Assembly (NCBI RefSeq): GCF_958295425.1
Contig: NC_081141.1
Coordinates: 18,409,680 to 18,473,679, forward strand
Source of the DNA: Solea solea
Lineage: Eukaryota > Chordata > Actinopteri > Pleuronectiformes > Soleidae
DNA length: 64,000 nt
Reading direction: 5' to 3'
The notes beneath the pieces were generated by a model. It saw nothing but the letters and a program-made list of their open reading frames with translations. It ran no database searches and was not told the DNA's origin. Within the stretch, counting starts at the first letter, position 1. The number at the start of each line of letters is the position of its first letter. A program made the translations under genes and the position numbers. Of this stretch, positions 10,691-21,222 are shown piece by piece.

Positions 10691-12521
10691 ATTTTAGTTT
10701 TGTTATAGGGAAGAAACTGTGCTGGTTGGGTCAAAGTGAATGTTAAATGAACTCCACAAGTCTCCGGAGTCAGTTAAAAAATAGACCAATAAGTTTAAGA
10801 ATCCCTTAGAGTTGTTTTTTAATTACTATTTACTACATTTGATTACATATCCTTCTATAGCTGAGGTTCTTTTTTTTTTGTGGGACATGTCAATGAAAAA
10901 CATAAACCTCTAAATACTTGAATTGAATGCCCAAGACATACATGTTTTTTCAGCAAAAATGCTGAACCCACACAGAATTAGGAACATTTTTAGGATCAAT
11001 TATTTGCTTTTTCCTAGTCAATTTATTTAGTTTGCTCTGAAACTCCACATATCTCTTTCACTTTCAGTCAAAACCAATCTGTAACTTGAGGCATAAGTCA
11101 ATTCTTGCAGTAATTAAACATTTTAGTTTAAATTGAAAATCGCATGTACACAAAACTGCAAGTCTTCTGGATTGTGTCCGAGAAATCACACTGTTGTTTT
11201 CGATGTTCACAGCTTTCTTTATTACCAAGGTCACGAGTTAAAATCTATACCGCGGCTTTCAAAGAAATTTGATTTTAAAAGATTTTTTAAAGCAATCACT
11301 GTCAAAAACTAAACAAAATAATGTAGAAAACCATGGGGACTTACAGCAAGGAATATTTACAACCTTTTAACCTTTTATTCCAGCAGCTACAGTTATTGAT
11401 ATGATGATATTTCATTTGAAGAACTCAAATATAATATTACACCATTTAAAAAAAAAAAAACCTGTATGAGACAATAATATGAGAGAACTCACGATTAATG
11501 GCAAACTGTTCATTATGTGAAATATGAGTTTCCAATGAATACTCGGGGTCCCTGTGAATGAATAAAATATTTAGGTCAGAGGTGTTTTACCATCAGCCCT
11601 CAGAAATGACACGTTACCGTCTTGAATAGATGATGTTACATTAGTGATAATTAACCACACTTCTAAGGGGCCAAGGTGGCAAATTCTACATGCGTTTTTC
11701 TTAATGACAGGCAAGAGCAGGCCATCATAATGAGCAGCTTAATTCATTGATTTGATCTGCCGTTTGCCCTGATTCAAGCATACACTCTCTCTCACACACA
11801 CACACAAACATAACCAAATCTTAAATACTAATAATATTCTTTATTCCAGAGAGTAGTCTTTTATTCAGTGTACTCAATGTTCAGATGACCGAAATTCATT
11901 TTAATTTACTGAACATATAATTGCCTCACAAGTATTCCTCGTCCAACCACAGCTCCAGAGACAATCAGAAGTATCAGCTGAGTCATTTTGAATAATACAT
12001 GTGAGCGGAGGCCTATAACAACTATTAACTTTGTTAAACAATTTTACCAGAAAAGCAAAATCTGTCGTTCATATACAGCCGCTATTATTAAAAGTGATAA
12101 TGCATTGGCTTGTTTCACAATTTGCACATTAAAGGAAGAACATTAAAACATAATGAGCTTTAAGGAGCTTTAAACAGACAAGATATGCCATGTCCCTGAT
12201 CTGGTGCTATTATATCTTTTACTATATGGACACCAGAGTGTGTCGTCTATGACGAACATCATTGATTATTTGTAATGATTAAATTATATTAAAACATATA
12301 AAAAATGTATACCACATGGCTTAATGGGGGTGTTTTTACATCGCACTAAGCAGGACATTTCTACCTTCACGTCAGGCAGTTTTTGTTGCAATACTTTTAC
12401 GAATTTGACCTAAAATCATATATCTAATAGTTCCTACCAAAGCAAGGTGGGCTCTTTTTTTACATGTACATTTTAACCCAAATGGAACATACTTGTGGTT
12501 TTTTTTACAGGCAGTAATATG
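10691..12521. other. Intergenic DNA, foxb2 to c2cd4-like
   Basis: No gene is supported. A unique block at about 11630-11790 (GATAATTAACCACAC and CAGCTTAATTCATTGATT) is another candidate regulatory element. The rest is AT-rich with short homopolymer runs such as the A run at about 11449. Confidence 0.45.
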
Positions 12522-12531
12522 GGAGCTGTCA

Positions 12532-12749
12532 GGCCACACGGTTGGTGTAGTGGTTAACACTCTTGCCTTTGACTTGGGTTTGTGACCCATGGAGTTTGCA
12601 TGTTCTTCCGGTTTCCTCCCATGGTTGTTTGTCTCTATGTGGCCCTGTGATGGACTGGGGACCTGTCCAGGGTGTACCCCGCCTTTCGCCCTTTGACAGC
12701 TGGGATTGGCACCAGCATGTGGGATAAAGCAGTAGATGATGGATGGATA
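12532..12749 (+). mobile_element. tRNA-derived SINE with intact target-site duplication
   Basis: The element starts with a tRNA-like box A (TGGTGTAGTGGTTAACAC) and continues with the common teleost SINE body (GAGTTTGCATGTTCTTCC, CTGTGATGGACTGGGGACC, CAGGGTGTACCCCGCC). It ends in a GATGGATGGAT tail. It is flanked by an identical 10-bp direct repeat, GGAGCTGTCA, at 12522-12531 and 12750-12759, which is the expected duplication from LINE-mediated insertion. Box B is degraded or deleted, and the body is shorter than full-length relatives, so this copy is probably dead. Confidence 0.85.
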
Positions 12750-12934
12750 GGAGCTGTCACTGTTCAAGTGTTGCAAGCATTTTCTTGCTCTCAACACAGG
12801 AAACACACACAGGACTCCTCATGAAAGTTGTCGGTGCTGAAGGTTAATGCTGCAGTATGTCATTTTTAGTGACGTTATTATGTTATTATTCTGTCTATGT
12901 TTGGTCTTTATAAACAAATAACAGTGTAATATTA

Positions 12935-13200
12935 TTTTTATGCTGCATCCTTTATCTGAAAACAACCTCTGTCAAGCAATACTATCAGCCCTGACTGAGG
13001 GAGCGTTTGTGGGTACACATCATAACTGCAGGGATGCAAGAAGCATTTATCCCATGAAACCGTTGAATGGACAGGCTTTTTGTGCACGCTGCTTTGTGTT
13101 TTCAGTCATACAGTTGTCTCACTTTACTAGCCTAGTGTTGCTGTTGCCTCCGCCTGAGTGGACATACAATGAATCACCTCTGCAACACAGCAATGTCACT
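12935..13200 (+). repeat. Unassigned dispersed repeat, copy 1
   Basis: This stretch aligns in order with 18995-19310. Shared blocks include TTATCTGAAAACA, CTGTCAAGCAATAC versus TTGTCAAGCAATAC, a GAGGG-GC-TTTGTG-GTACACA block, AAGAAGCATTTAT, CTTTGTGTTTTCA, CTCACTTTACT and GTTGCTGTTGCCTC. The overlapping 103-residue reading frame is not conserved between copies, so coding is unlikely. The family is unknown to me. Confidence 0.6.
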
Positions 13201-13394
13201 GAACGACATCTAAATACGGCTATACTGAGAAACATAGAGAGAGTCATGTGAGGCTGATTGTGTGAACTCATTTGACAGTGTTTTGAATGTAACACATTTA
13301 TTTAAAAGTTACACACAATGGTTTTTAATGATCCTTTTTTTATTGTTCCAGATTATAAATTAGAGCTAATTTGCATCATACTTCTAAAATCTAC

Positions 13395-13475
13395 TAGGAC
13401 TACAATGATGAATCGATTATTAATCAATTACTAAATGAATCGTCAGCTAATTTTATAATCGATTAAAGGTGAACT
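13395..13475. repeat. Fragment of an AATCGATTAAT-type dispersed teleost repeat
   Basis: The sequence contains AATCGATTATTAATCAATTAC and ATAATCGATTAAAGG-like motifs. The same kind of motif bounds the larger copy at 55442-55712. It is short and degenerate here. Confidence 0.45.
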
Positions 13476-13559
13476 GGAATGCTTGTATCGCACATATATG
13501 TTAGATATGGAGGTCTACTTACATATATTAACTTGTTTTCATGGTTAAAAACCTCCTAG

Positions 13560-13960
13560 TCGCTGCAAACGAGCCGAGCCACGTGGACTGTGTTGTGATT
13601 GGCCAGCCAACGAGAGCTTTCCCACTGTCCTGTGATTGGTCAGGTACCTGGAAGTGACGTAATTGGTAGGCCAGCTCTCAGATACACAGCTCCCCCTCTG
13701 GCACGGTGGATGCTCTGCATCTCAGCAGCTACAATGAGAGTAGTTCTTCTTCTTCTGCGGTTGAATGTACGCAACCGGATGTGCCTGGACTAGTGCCCGC
13801 ACCGGGAGGCGCTACAGTGGTGAGAGGAGTGGTGAGGATTTCTGATGACGACATCAAATTAAGTGCCGATCCGCTTCGCAGAGCCCAGGAAAACAATAAA
13901 ACCCTATTTTCTCAGCAGTGGCTGAACTGTTTGTTCTGAAACTTTAGGGTTTCATAAACG
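13560..13960. other. GC-rich island with three inverted CCAAT boxes, origin unclear
   Basis: Within AT-rich DNA there is a 400-bp block with three promoter-like inverted CCAAT sites (TGATTGGCC near 13597, TGATTGGTC near 13633, TAATTGGTAGG near 13660) and a TGACGTAA near 13654. Downstream lies an open frame of 77 residues (13706-13939) rich in Ser and Asp. It looks like the promoter and 5' end of a transposon or a retro-inserted gene fragment, but I do not recognise the protein. Confidence 0.4.
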
Positions 13961-14329
13961 AGGTAATGACGCAGATACACACACACAAACGCAGCGTTAA
14001 TTGGAGCTTCCGGTCTATGCCGCCTTTAATCAGTTTGAATGTTTCTGTTTTCTGATTTATCAGCTTCTTAAATGTGAGTACTATCTAGTTTCTTTGTACC
14101 ATGTAACAAATAAATCATTAAATCAAAATCATTTTGAACAAAACAAGTCTATAGATGATAAAATAATAAAAATATAGATATAGAAAAAAAATAAATCTCC
14201 TCTCTACCAATACTACTGTCATCAAACAAGATTATGGATGAACTTTCAAATTAAATTTTGTAATTTCACTAACTATATAACATTTATGACGGAGTTTAAT
14301 ATATATGCAGTATGTATGTGTATGTGTAT

Positions 14330-14435
14330 AAATGATATATATATAATTATATATATATGTGTATATGTAGTATGTAAATGAAAGTGTATATGTATATATG
14401 TATATATGTATATATATGTGTATATATGTATATGA

Positions 14436-14487
<52 letters not shown>

Positions 14488-14524
14488 ATATATATATATA
14501 TATACACCTTCATTTACATACTAC
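14330..14524. repeat. AT microsatellite inside a 16-bp inverted repeat
   Basis: GTAGTATGTAAATGAA at 14367-14382 and its exact complement at 14509-14524 enclose about 126 bp of AT/ATGT repeat. The whole can form a long hairpin. Tyr/Ile-rich reading frames across it are artefacts. Confidence 0.85.
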
Positions 14525-16089
14525 ATTCTTGACCTGCTTGCCACTGAACAGCTCTGCTGTACCTGTGAGGGGTTATGCATTTTTGCTCAAGGACACTCCG
14601 GTTTTAATAACGAGAGTGGCTTTGTCGCTTTCCACAGCCAGGCTGTACAACCCCAGTGCAAAAGGTTTTGGTCCATGCACTGCAGTGCCTGTGATAATAT
14701 TTTAACAATATGGAGGCTGTGTGATTCACGGCAAGCAGGCAGTGGGCATACGGCTACATCTGCTCTTATCTCCGTAATGGTCGTCTTACCATATTCATTG
14801 CTTTGGTCTTTAATAGTAGGACGAGGAGACAGTCATCTGGCACATGTCGGCACGAGTCAGCATCAGCCAATGAAAAGACCATCTGAGGAGGATTAGCATA
14901 TTGGCATCAGGCCTGGAGACAGAGCGAAGCTGTCAAGGCAGCGAGTCCTAACGACAGGTCACGTCGGACCACTGCACAGTGCTATAACTCTTCTCTCCTT
15001 TCTCCATAATGTACCTCAATTGCCTTTGTTTCCCTCTTTTTTGAACTTCTCACTTACTCTATAACTAAATGCAGCTCACCTGATCTGTCCAGCCTGTCTG
15101 ACCTGTTCTCAAAAAATGTCGTTATTATTTTTCTACAGGACCTTTCATTAAGTACATGTCTCTCTCTCTCTTTGTCACCCAGTCTCCGTTCTCCTCTCTG
15201 CCTTTCCCTTTCCTTTTAATAATTAAACAATGATTCACTGATCTGAGGTCAAATTTTATCTGCCCCAAAAAGAGCTGAAGTGTATTGTCTCTGCTCCGTC
15301 CTCAAAGTAAGGTCCTCTGACGCAACTCATATCATCTTCAATCTGCCATCTATCTTTATTGGGCCAAATTATTACACCTTATTAGCTATTATTACATTTT
15401 ATTATCAATTCAAATCAGGTCAGTGGTTCATCCATCCTGGCCTCCGTCCCACTGTTTCTCCTCTCCGACTTCCCCACTTTCTCACTTTCGCTGAGGAGAT
15501 CAGACAAAGAAGTTCTCTGGCCAAAAAACTTCAGCAATTTTATGCGAGGTTAAGTGCTTTGTGAGAGAATGGGTGCGTATATATAGGCTCATTTGCCTCC
15601 TCAATAATAGAGATTAAAGTGAATTGGAAATTAGCAAAGTGTATCATCAGCTCTCTCTCTCTCACTGCTGAAAGTTTGAACTTGAGTTTTCAAATCTCTT
15701 CACACAATGTCAAAACATAATAACGGGCAGTGTTACAGAGAAAAGCTTATGACAAAGATTTGGTTTGCTAAAATTGCCTTGGATCTAGACGACGGGGCCT
15801 GTTTGCACTTTTAGATCCCTTAAAAGAAAATTGGTTCACAGAAAGTAAACAAAATGTGCCTGCTTCAACAAACATGAGTAGTCTATGTGTAATCTATGGA
15901 TTTAAAATTCCATCTTTCATAAATAATTCATTGTATGTAAATTTCCCTCCAAATATCTTGCAATGGTGAGGCCAATTCCTTTTTTTTGATGAATATCAAG
16001 CTGTTTAACAACTTAGAAGACAGCCGTGTTTGCAATTAAACACCATTTCTTTAGGCGTGTAAAAATATAGAAACAGATGATCTTGAATG
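14525..16089. other. Intergenic DNA with candidate regulatory blocks
   Basis: No gene is supported. Unique balanced stretches at about 14720-14900 (CCATATTCATTGCTTTGG) and 15200-15420 (TTAATAATTAAACAATGATT, a Sox/homeobox-type cluster) resemble conserved elements of a developmental gene desert. This is inferred from composition only. Confidence 0.4.
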
Positions 16090-16750
16090 AGATTTAAATA
16101 AAACTACTTAATATTAAATTGCAAATCCTTTGCTTGCAATAACTGCATCAAGCCTGCAACCATTGACATGACCAGCATCCTTCTTCTCTGATGCTTTTCC
16201 AGGTTGTTGTTTGTTTCTCCCGTCACTCTCCTTTTTAACAGGTTAAATGCATATTTAATAGGGTTTAAGTCTAAATTTCTCCACTTTTCTCCCCTGAAAT
16301 CCTTGGTTGTTTTGGAAGAATGTTTTGGATTGTTGTCTTTCTGCATGATGAAGGATCAGTTTGGTTGGTTGGTTCATTTAAAAAAAAAAAAAAAAAAAAA
16401 AAAGTAGAATATTGATGAAAGAATTCTGTAAAATTCTGGGTTTATTTTGCTGCCACCATCATGTGTTACATCATCAGTGAATATCCTGTCTCAAAAGAAG
16501 CCATGCAAGCCCAAGCCATAACATTACGACCGCCATTATGTGTTTCACAGAGCTTGTGTTTTTAGGATCATGAGCAGATCCTTTTGTTCTCCAAACTTTA
16601 GCCTTTCTATCACTTTGATTAAGGTTAAACTTTGATCTTCATCACTTCAGAATGTTTAGGCCTTTTCTCTGTACATTTTGGCAAATTCCAAACTTGTCTT
16701 CTGATTTTTATTTGTTAATAAGTGGTTTGCATCTTCCAGAGTAGAGTCAT
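16090..16750 (-). pseudogene. Decayed Tc1/mariner-like transposon fragment
   Basis: The minus-strand frame at 16104-16346 contains MQKDNNPKHSSKT and DLNPIKYAFNLLK. These correspond to the D-N-D-P-K-H and S-P-D-L-N-P-I-E blocks of Tc1-family transposases, around the second and third catalytic acidic residues. The third catalytic Glu is replaced by Lys here, and the frame is interrupted by an A run at 16380-16403 and by stops. The sequence to about 16750 continues as decayed transposase on the same strand. The copy is inactive. Confidence 0.65.
16380..16403. repeat. Poly(A) run
   Basis: A 24-base A run interrupts the Tc1-like remnant. Confidence 0.95.
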
Positions 16751-16859
16751 TTCCCTCACTGATCGAGTGATAAAGAGTCAACTACGATGAAAACAAAGTT
16801 GAATCTTTCACTGTGACTTTTTTGAGATGATCCAGGCCAGTGATTCCAAAATTGAAGTT

Positions 16860-17070
16860 ACAGTGTCGAGTGGCGAGAGATGTGGTAAATTAATCATAAT
16901 GTACACGCAGAGGAAGCAGTGAAGTGTGAGTAATTCATCAGTGGATTGTTTACTTTGGGTATTGGTCTAAATCCCAGGTAATTAAAAGCCTCTTGTTCAT
17001 AACCGCAGAAGCACTCAGCCTTTTATTACAGCTGTTCTAATATGAACAAAGCTTTGCCTGTAAATGAATG
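16860..17070. promoter_or_regulatory. Candidate enhancer with a forkhead site
   Basis: Unique sequence containing ATTAATCATAATG, GATTGTTTACTTTGG (forkhead consensus TGTTTAC at about 16946) and CAGGTAATTAAAAGC, followed by AACAAAGC (Sox/TCF type). It lies in the same gene-free interval as foxb2, so autoregulation is possible. That is inference. Confidence 0.35.
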
Positions 17071-17389
17071 AATGTTGAAGGCCTTGTTTAGTTTGAGGTT
17101 ATTACATTACAGGTCATATGACACAGATTCACTCTCTACTTAGCTGATAAATCAATATATATAAATTTTAGTTAACCTACAGCTAGAATGGGATGAAAAT
17201 AAATGGGACATAACAAATCAAAAGGTTTGAGTGTTTGTCCAACCATAGATCTCACCATAAGGTGACATTTGATATGAAAGCATTTTGTTTGATTAGTTAC
17301 ATCTTAATGAAATTAACCGAATAAAAAGTAATGTATTATTATTATTATTTTAAAAACAAAAAGATTCCAACACTAATGCACTTCATCAG

Positions 17390-17620
17390 CAGAGGAGCAT
17401 TTAGCAACAGCACACCATTCTGTGTTAGCGTTAATTGCAGTTGTGATAGCGGTTAAAGGGAAGATCCTTCTCTGACTCCCGGTCATTTATCTCTCCATTA
17501 CTGAGAGCACTCTGAGTTTTTTATTGGAGTAATAAAGTCAGTCTTCACTGCCACAAAAAGCCTCCTGACCTGTGGGTGCTTCAGATGCCCCCGACTCCTC
17601 CCAAATGTATCCATTGTCTT
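17390..17620. promoter_or_regulatory. Candidate conserved non-coding element
   Basis: A repeat-free, balanced block with GCGTTAATTGCAGTTGTG, CATTTATCTCTCCATTA and GGAGTAATAAAGTCAG. It resembles other enhancer-like blocks in this interval. No functional evidence is visible. Confidence 0.3.
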
Positions 17621-18994
17621 CATATTCACTCCCCCCCTTTCCCTTTCTCTCTCACACACGTACTTACTTACTTACTAATGTGTAATTAGACCAATAACAG
17701 AGGGTCATTTATAATGAAGCACAGGGCAGGTGCCGGATGTGAGTATGTCTCTTTTTGTGTGATGTCAGTGAAGACTGAAGAATTCACCTACCCCTTGAAT
17801 TTTTTCCCCTTGAACTACTGTCTGAACCACAACAAATGGAAGTTTACAGTGACTGTAATGCATGTACGCCCTCTTGTGGTTGAGAAATTTAATCTGTGAA
17901 CACTGACAGAGGACACTGACAATTGTAGTTACTTCATATGATGTGGTTAGACAACAACTTTGGATGACAGACGTTCTAAGATAAAAGGGACAGACTCTCT
18001 GACTACTTAAATGTACAAATGAGTAAGACCTGGACCAAGGCTTTCATATAAAGAATGGAACACCACTGAGTGAATGTGATTCTAATTACTGGAGACACAT
18101 TATCCGAATTAATTCCATTTGACATTTAGAGATAAATTAAGTAGGAGAAAGTCATATAGCAGGAATTAACTGAGTTTGACCTGGATAAGAAGACTGTACA
18201 TGTGACATGATGGGTCAGTTATGTGACCAGACTGACTGCGGTGAAAAGGTCAATGGGTCTTTGTAGTGAAGGGTGACGTCTGTGGGTCTGCATTAGATGC
18301 CTTTGAACATCCTTTGAACAAAAGATCAGCCCCAGCAAGAGCAGATTACACTGACGTCACTATGACTACAGCAATGCACAATCATTGTGTGCGTTGTTTA
18401 ATCAGACATCTATCCTGTTAGGCTTCTTTAAAAACCGAGTGCGCTCGGAATTAATGATATGTGAGGGAGATACTGTGGACTGTAACAAACAGAGACCACC
18501 TCTACCCACCCTTTCTCTTTTATGTCAGGGAACTATGGTGGCCTTCACATACCAGAGAGATTTTCTTCTTTGTTTAAATAGTAAACTTCTGCTTGAAAAT
18601 GCAGACTGCATGTTCTTGCATGCATTTGTCCATTTGAGCTTCTGTAAAAATGTGGCAGCACAACATGGTGGTTTCTTTAAGTACAAATAAAAGACTTGTA
18701 ATGTTTTGTTAAAGGGATTATACACTGATGTAAACATACTTGAGTATGGGTAGTATATTCGATTTCTCTCAAAAACCCTCCTAAATATGACATACTCATC
18801 CTTGAAGGTTGTCCATTCATGGGCTGACTGTTTTCTTCTGAGAGTGCAGTGTTATAAATCATAGATAAATCATCTAATAGAGGGGTGTTGGGAACACACT
18901 ATCTTTTAGACATTAAAATTATGTTTGAATTCTATATTTAACGCATGACTTTTAGTGATCGATTCTGTCTCTGATTGGTCTGCATGAACATTTG
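17621..18994. other. Intergenic DNA without recognised gene
   Basis: No exon is supported on either strand. Short frames at 17714-17899 and 18385-18690 lack splice signals and family resemblance. The block at 18160-18380 is unique and balanced (CACTGACGTCACTATGAC near 18348 contains a TGACGTCA CRE core) and could be regulatory. Confidence 0.4.
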
Positions 18995-19310
18995 TGATGT
19001 ATGCTGTGGTTATCTGAAAACAGGCATTGTCAAGCAATACGATCGGACCTGACCGAGGGGGCATTTGTGTGTACACAGCAGGAGCTCAGGGGTGGGGAAG
19101 AAGCATTTATTTTGTCAAACTACTGAACAAAAAGGTTTTGGTTGGGGGGCAAAAAAATGTACATCCAAACTTTTTCTGGGCACTTCTTTGTGTTTTCAAA
19201 CATGCTCTCACCAGTTTTCAGCCACCTCACTTTACTGTTGCAATGTTGCTGTTGCCTCAGTGTCTGTTGACATAAAACAAATCCCCTCCTGTGTGCAGCA
19301 CAGAACACAG
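18995..19310 (+). repeat. Unassigned dispersed repeat, copy 2
   Basis: Collinear with the copy at 12935-13200, with the same ordered blocks from TTATCTGAAAACA to GTTGCTGTTGCCTC. Copy 2 carries extra sequence in the middle. It ends close to the putative promoter of the c2cd4-like gene. Confidence 0.6.
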
Positions 19311-19334
19311 AGTAATCAATTAAAGAGTAATTTG

Positions 19335-19446
19335 ATATACATTTATGTAACTCACTACAGTTGTAATTACACACTGTAAGTGCAAATTTAATATACATTT
19401 ATGTAACACACTACAGTTGTAAGTACACACTGTAAGTGCAATTATT
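19335..19446 (+). repeat. Two-copy tandem repeat, period 56 bp
   Basis: ATATACATTTATGTAA begins at 19335 and again at 19391. The rest of the unit (CACTACAGTTGTAA, TACACACTGTAAGTGCAA) repeats with only a few changes. It is a recent local duplication immediately upstream of the c2cd4-like promoter. Confidence 0.9.
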
Positions 19447-19449
19447 TAC

Positions 19450-19974
19450 ATTTATTACATTTACTACTTGGGCACATAACATTATGACGTCATTTGTCTC
19501 AACTGCCGGAAACGCTGACATCACACTCTCGCAATACGACTGGATGCACATGAATGAACCCGATTCCTACCCTGACTCTGCTGGGCACTCAATATGCTGT
19601 CTTTTATGTGCGTTATTTTGTGTCTATGTGCGTGCACAGCCTGTTTCCGGATGCAGAGGGGGGTGGAAGACCAATGGTGCAGCGCTTTGCACTCGCCTTT
19701 AAAATCACCAGTCACCAAGACATCCATCACACAGACAGTTCCTCAGTGACGGACACAGCACAGACCTTACAGGTGAGAGGAAAATATTTATTTGAACATA
19801 TTTGCCATTTCTTGATTTGGTTAAATGATAACTATTGTATTATTACTTATTTTTAGCTTTTAATATTATACAAATACAACTATTATTCTGTTACAAGTTC
19901 AAATATGTCTCATATGCCTTCATAATGTGAGTTACTCTTTGGTAATTTTACAGTTATTTGAACATCAAGGAATA
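19450..19974 (+). promoter_or_regulatory. Putative promoter, non-coding exon and intron of the c2cd4-like gene
   Basis: A perfect cAMP-response element, TGACGTCA, lies at 19485-19492. A likely non-coding first exon ends at a donor (TTACAG|GTGAGA) with the GT at 19773-19774. An acceptor (TTTTACAG) at 19946-19953 is followed by a 21-base leader before the ATG at 19975. C2CD4 genes of vertebrates have this arrangement of one leader exon and one coding exon. The transcription start is not determined. Confidence 0.5.
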
Positions 19975-21222
19975 ATGTGGGTTCTTGAGAAGATCAGGGA
20001 GAGCATTGAGAGCATTCCATTAGAGTTGAGTCATATCATTGGGAAGAGTGAGGAGGATATTTTTATCTCTTCTAAGACCAGACTCTCTCAGAATCTGCAC
20101 AATAACATCCTTACTCCAGACAAGATACCAGAGTTCTGCTTGCCCCCAAGGCTCTGCAGGAGAAGCCGGGAGGCAGAGACAACCGCACCTCACCAGCTCT
20201 GTCAGAACCAGGTACCAAAGAGCGGCACTTGCTCTGGAATGACATGTGAAAAAACGAAGCTTGCAGTGATAAGGAATAGTGATGTATCAGTGGCTTGGAA
20301 GGATACAAAGAAACCTTTGCCATTCTCTGCAGAGGGTTATGGGATGGCTGGGATATACGAGAGCCCAAATACCCGCAGGAAAGAATCTATATTTCATTCA
20401 AAGTTCCCCATTTACATGCTTGACAGAAGCATTGCTGCTGCAGCTCCTCGGCTCGCAAAGGTTAAAAAGGTGCAGAAGAAACCTATGTCTGGGATTTTCC
20501 CTCAGTTGTGCAAAAGCCTGTCAGAGACAGGAAGCACTGAAAGTGAAACATCCAGTGACTCTTCACCCCTCAGTTCCCCTTACACTACTAAATCCTCCTT
20601 CTATGACCAGTCAGGCAGTGGTCGTCTGAAAGCAGCAACATCATGTCCTTTGTTAATTGGCGGCAGGGAGGAAATGGGGAGGTTGAGGAGAGAGGTTTTA
20701 AGTTTGCAAACCTTTCCCAGTAGCCCTCCCAGCTCAGTTGCAAACTCACTCACTCTTGCCCCACCTGTCCTCTTCCCACTAGACGTTCTCCAGTGCCAGG
20801 AGAGACTTCAGCGCGAGCATGTCGTCCCTTTGCTGGGTCGTGGTAAAGTTCGACTCTCTGCTGAGAGCACCACATTTTCCACCAACACGCTCTTATCCCT
20901 ATTCACAGTCAGAGTCCGTGTGGTGTCTGTGGAAGGCCTGTGGAGTGATACGAACCAACAAACTCTGAACTGTGCAGTGAATCTGTGTTTGACACCAGGG
21001 AAGCTGCAGCCACAGAAGAGCGCCACCATCAGGAACTGCCACAGCCTTGTGTTTAATGAAGATTTCTACTTCACAGCACTGAGTCAGGAGGATCTGCTGG
21101 AACTGCAGCTGAGATTAAAAGTGGTGGATAAACCTGCAGCTGGAACACTGAGGAGGGGGACAGTGATTGGGGTGTTCACCAAACCACTGTCTCAGTTACT
21201 TAATCTTCATAAATGGGTCTAA
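19975..21222 (+). CDS. C2CD4-family protein (C2 domain at the C terminus)
   Basis: A 415-residue protein encoded in one exon. The start MWVLEK matches the conserved N terminus of C2CD4 proteins (MW-L-EK), so I start at 19975 rather than at the in-frame GTG upstream. NILTPDKIPEFCLPPRL (44-60) is the family's second N-terminal signature. The middle is low-complexity with a Ser-rich stretch (about 184-208). A C2 domain occupies about residues 305-410 (TVRVRVVSVEGLW, then LVFNEDFYF, LRLKVVD and a final beta strand). The usual run of calcium-binding aspartates is poor, so lipid or protein binding without calcium is likely. C2CD4A and C2CD4B are nuclear factors induced by inflammation and linked to islet function, and the family also includes C2CD4C and C2CD4D. 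I cannot assign orthology. The gene is read in the same direction as foxb2 and vps13a and lies 1.6 kb upstream of vps13a. Confidence 0.85.
   Translation: MWVLEKIRESIESIPLELSHIIGKSEEDIFISSKTRLSQNLHNNILTPDKIPEFCLPPRLCRRSREAETTAPHQLCQNQVPKSGTCSGMTCEKTKLAVIRNSDVSVAWKDTKKPLPFSAEGYGMAGIYESPNTRRKESIFHSKFPIYMLDRSIAAAAPRLAKVKKVQKKPMSGIFPQLCKSLSETGSTESETSSDSSPLSSPYTTKSSFYDQSGSGRLKAATSCPLLIGGREEMGRLRREVLSLQTFPSSPPSSVANSLTLAPPVLFPLDVLQCQERLQREHVVPLLGRGKVRLSAESTTFSTNTLLSLFTVRVRVVSVEGLWSDTNQQTLNCAVNLCLTPGKLQPQKSATIRNCHSLVFNEDFYFTALSQEDLLELQLRLKVVDKPAAGTLRRGTVIGVFTKPLSQLLNLHKWV

Noticed and set aside
12940..13251. 103-residue frame
   Set aside because: It overlaps the repeat also found at 18995-19310, where the frame is not preserved, so it is probably not a gene.
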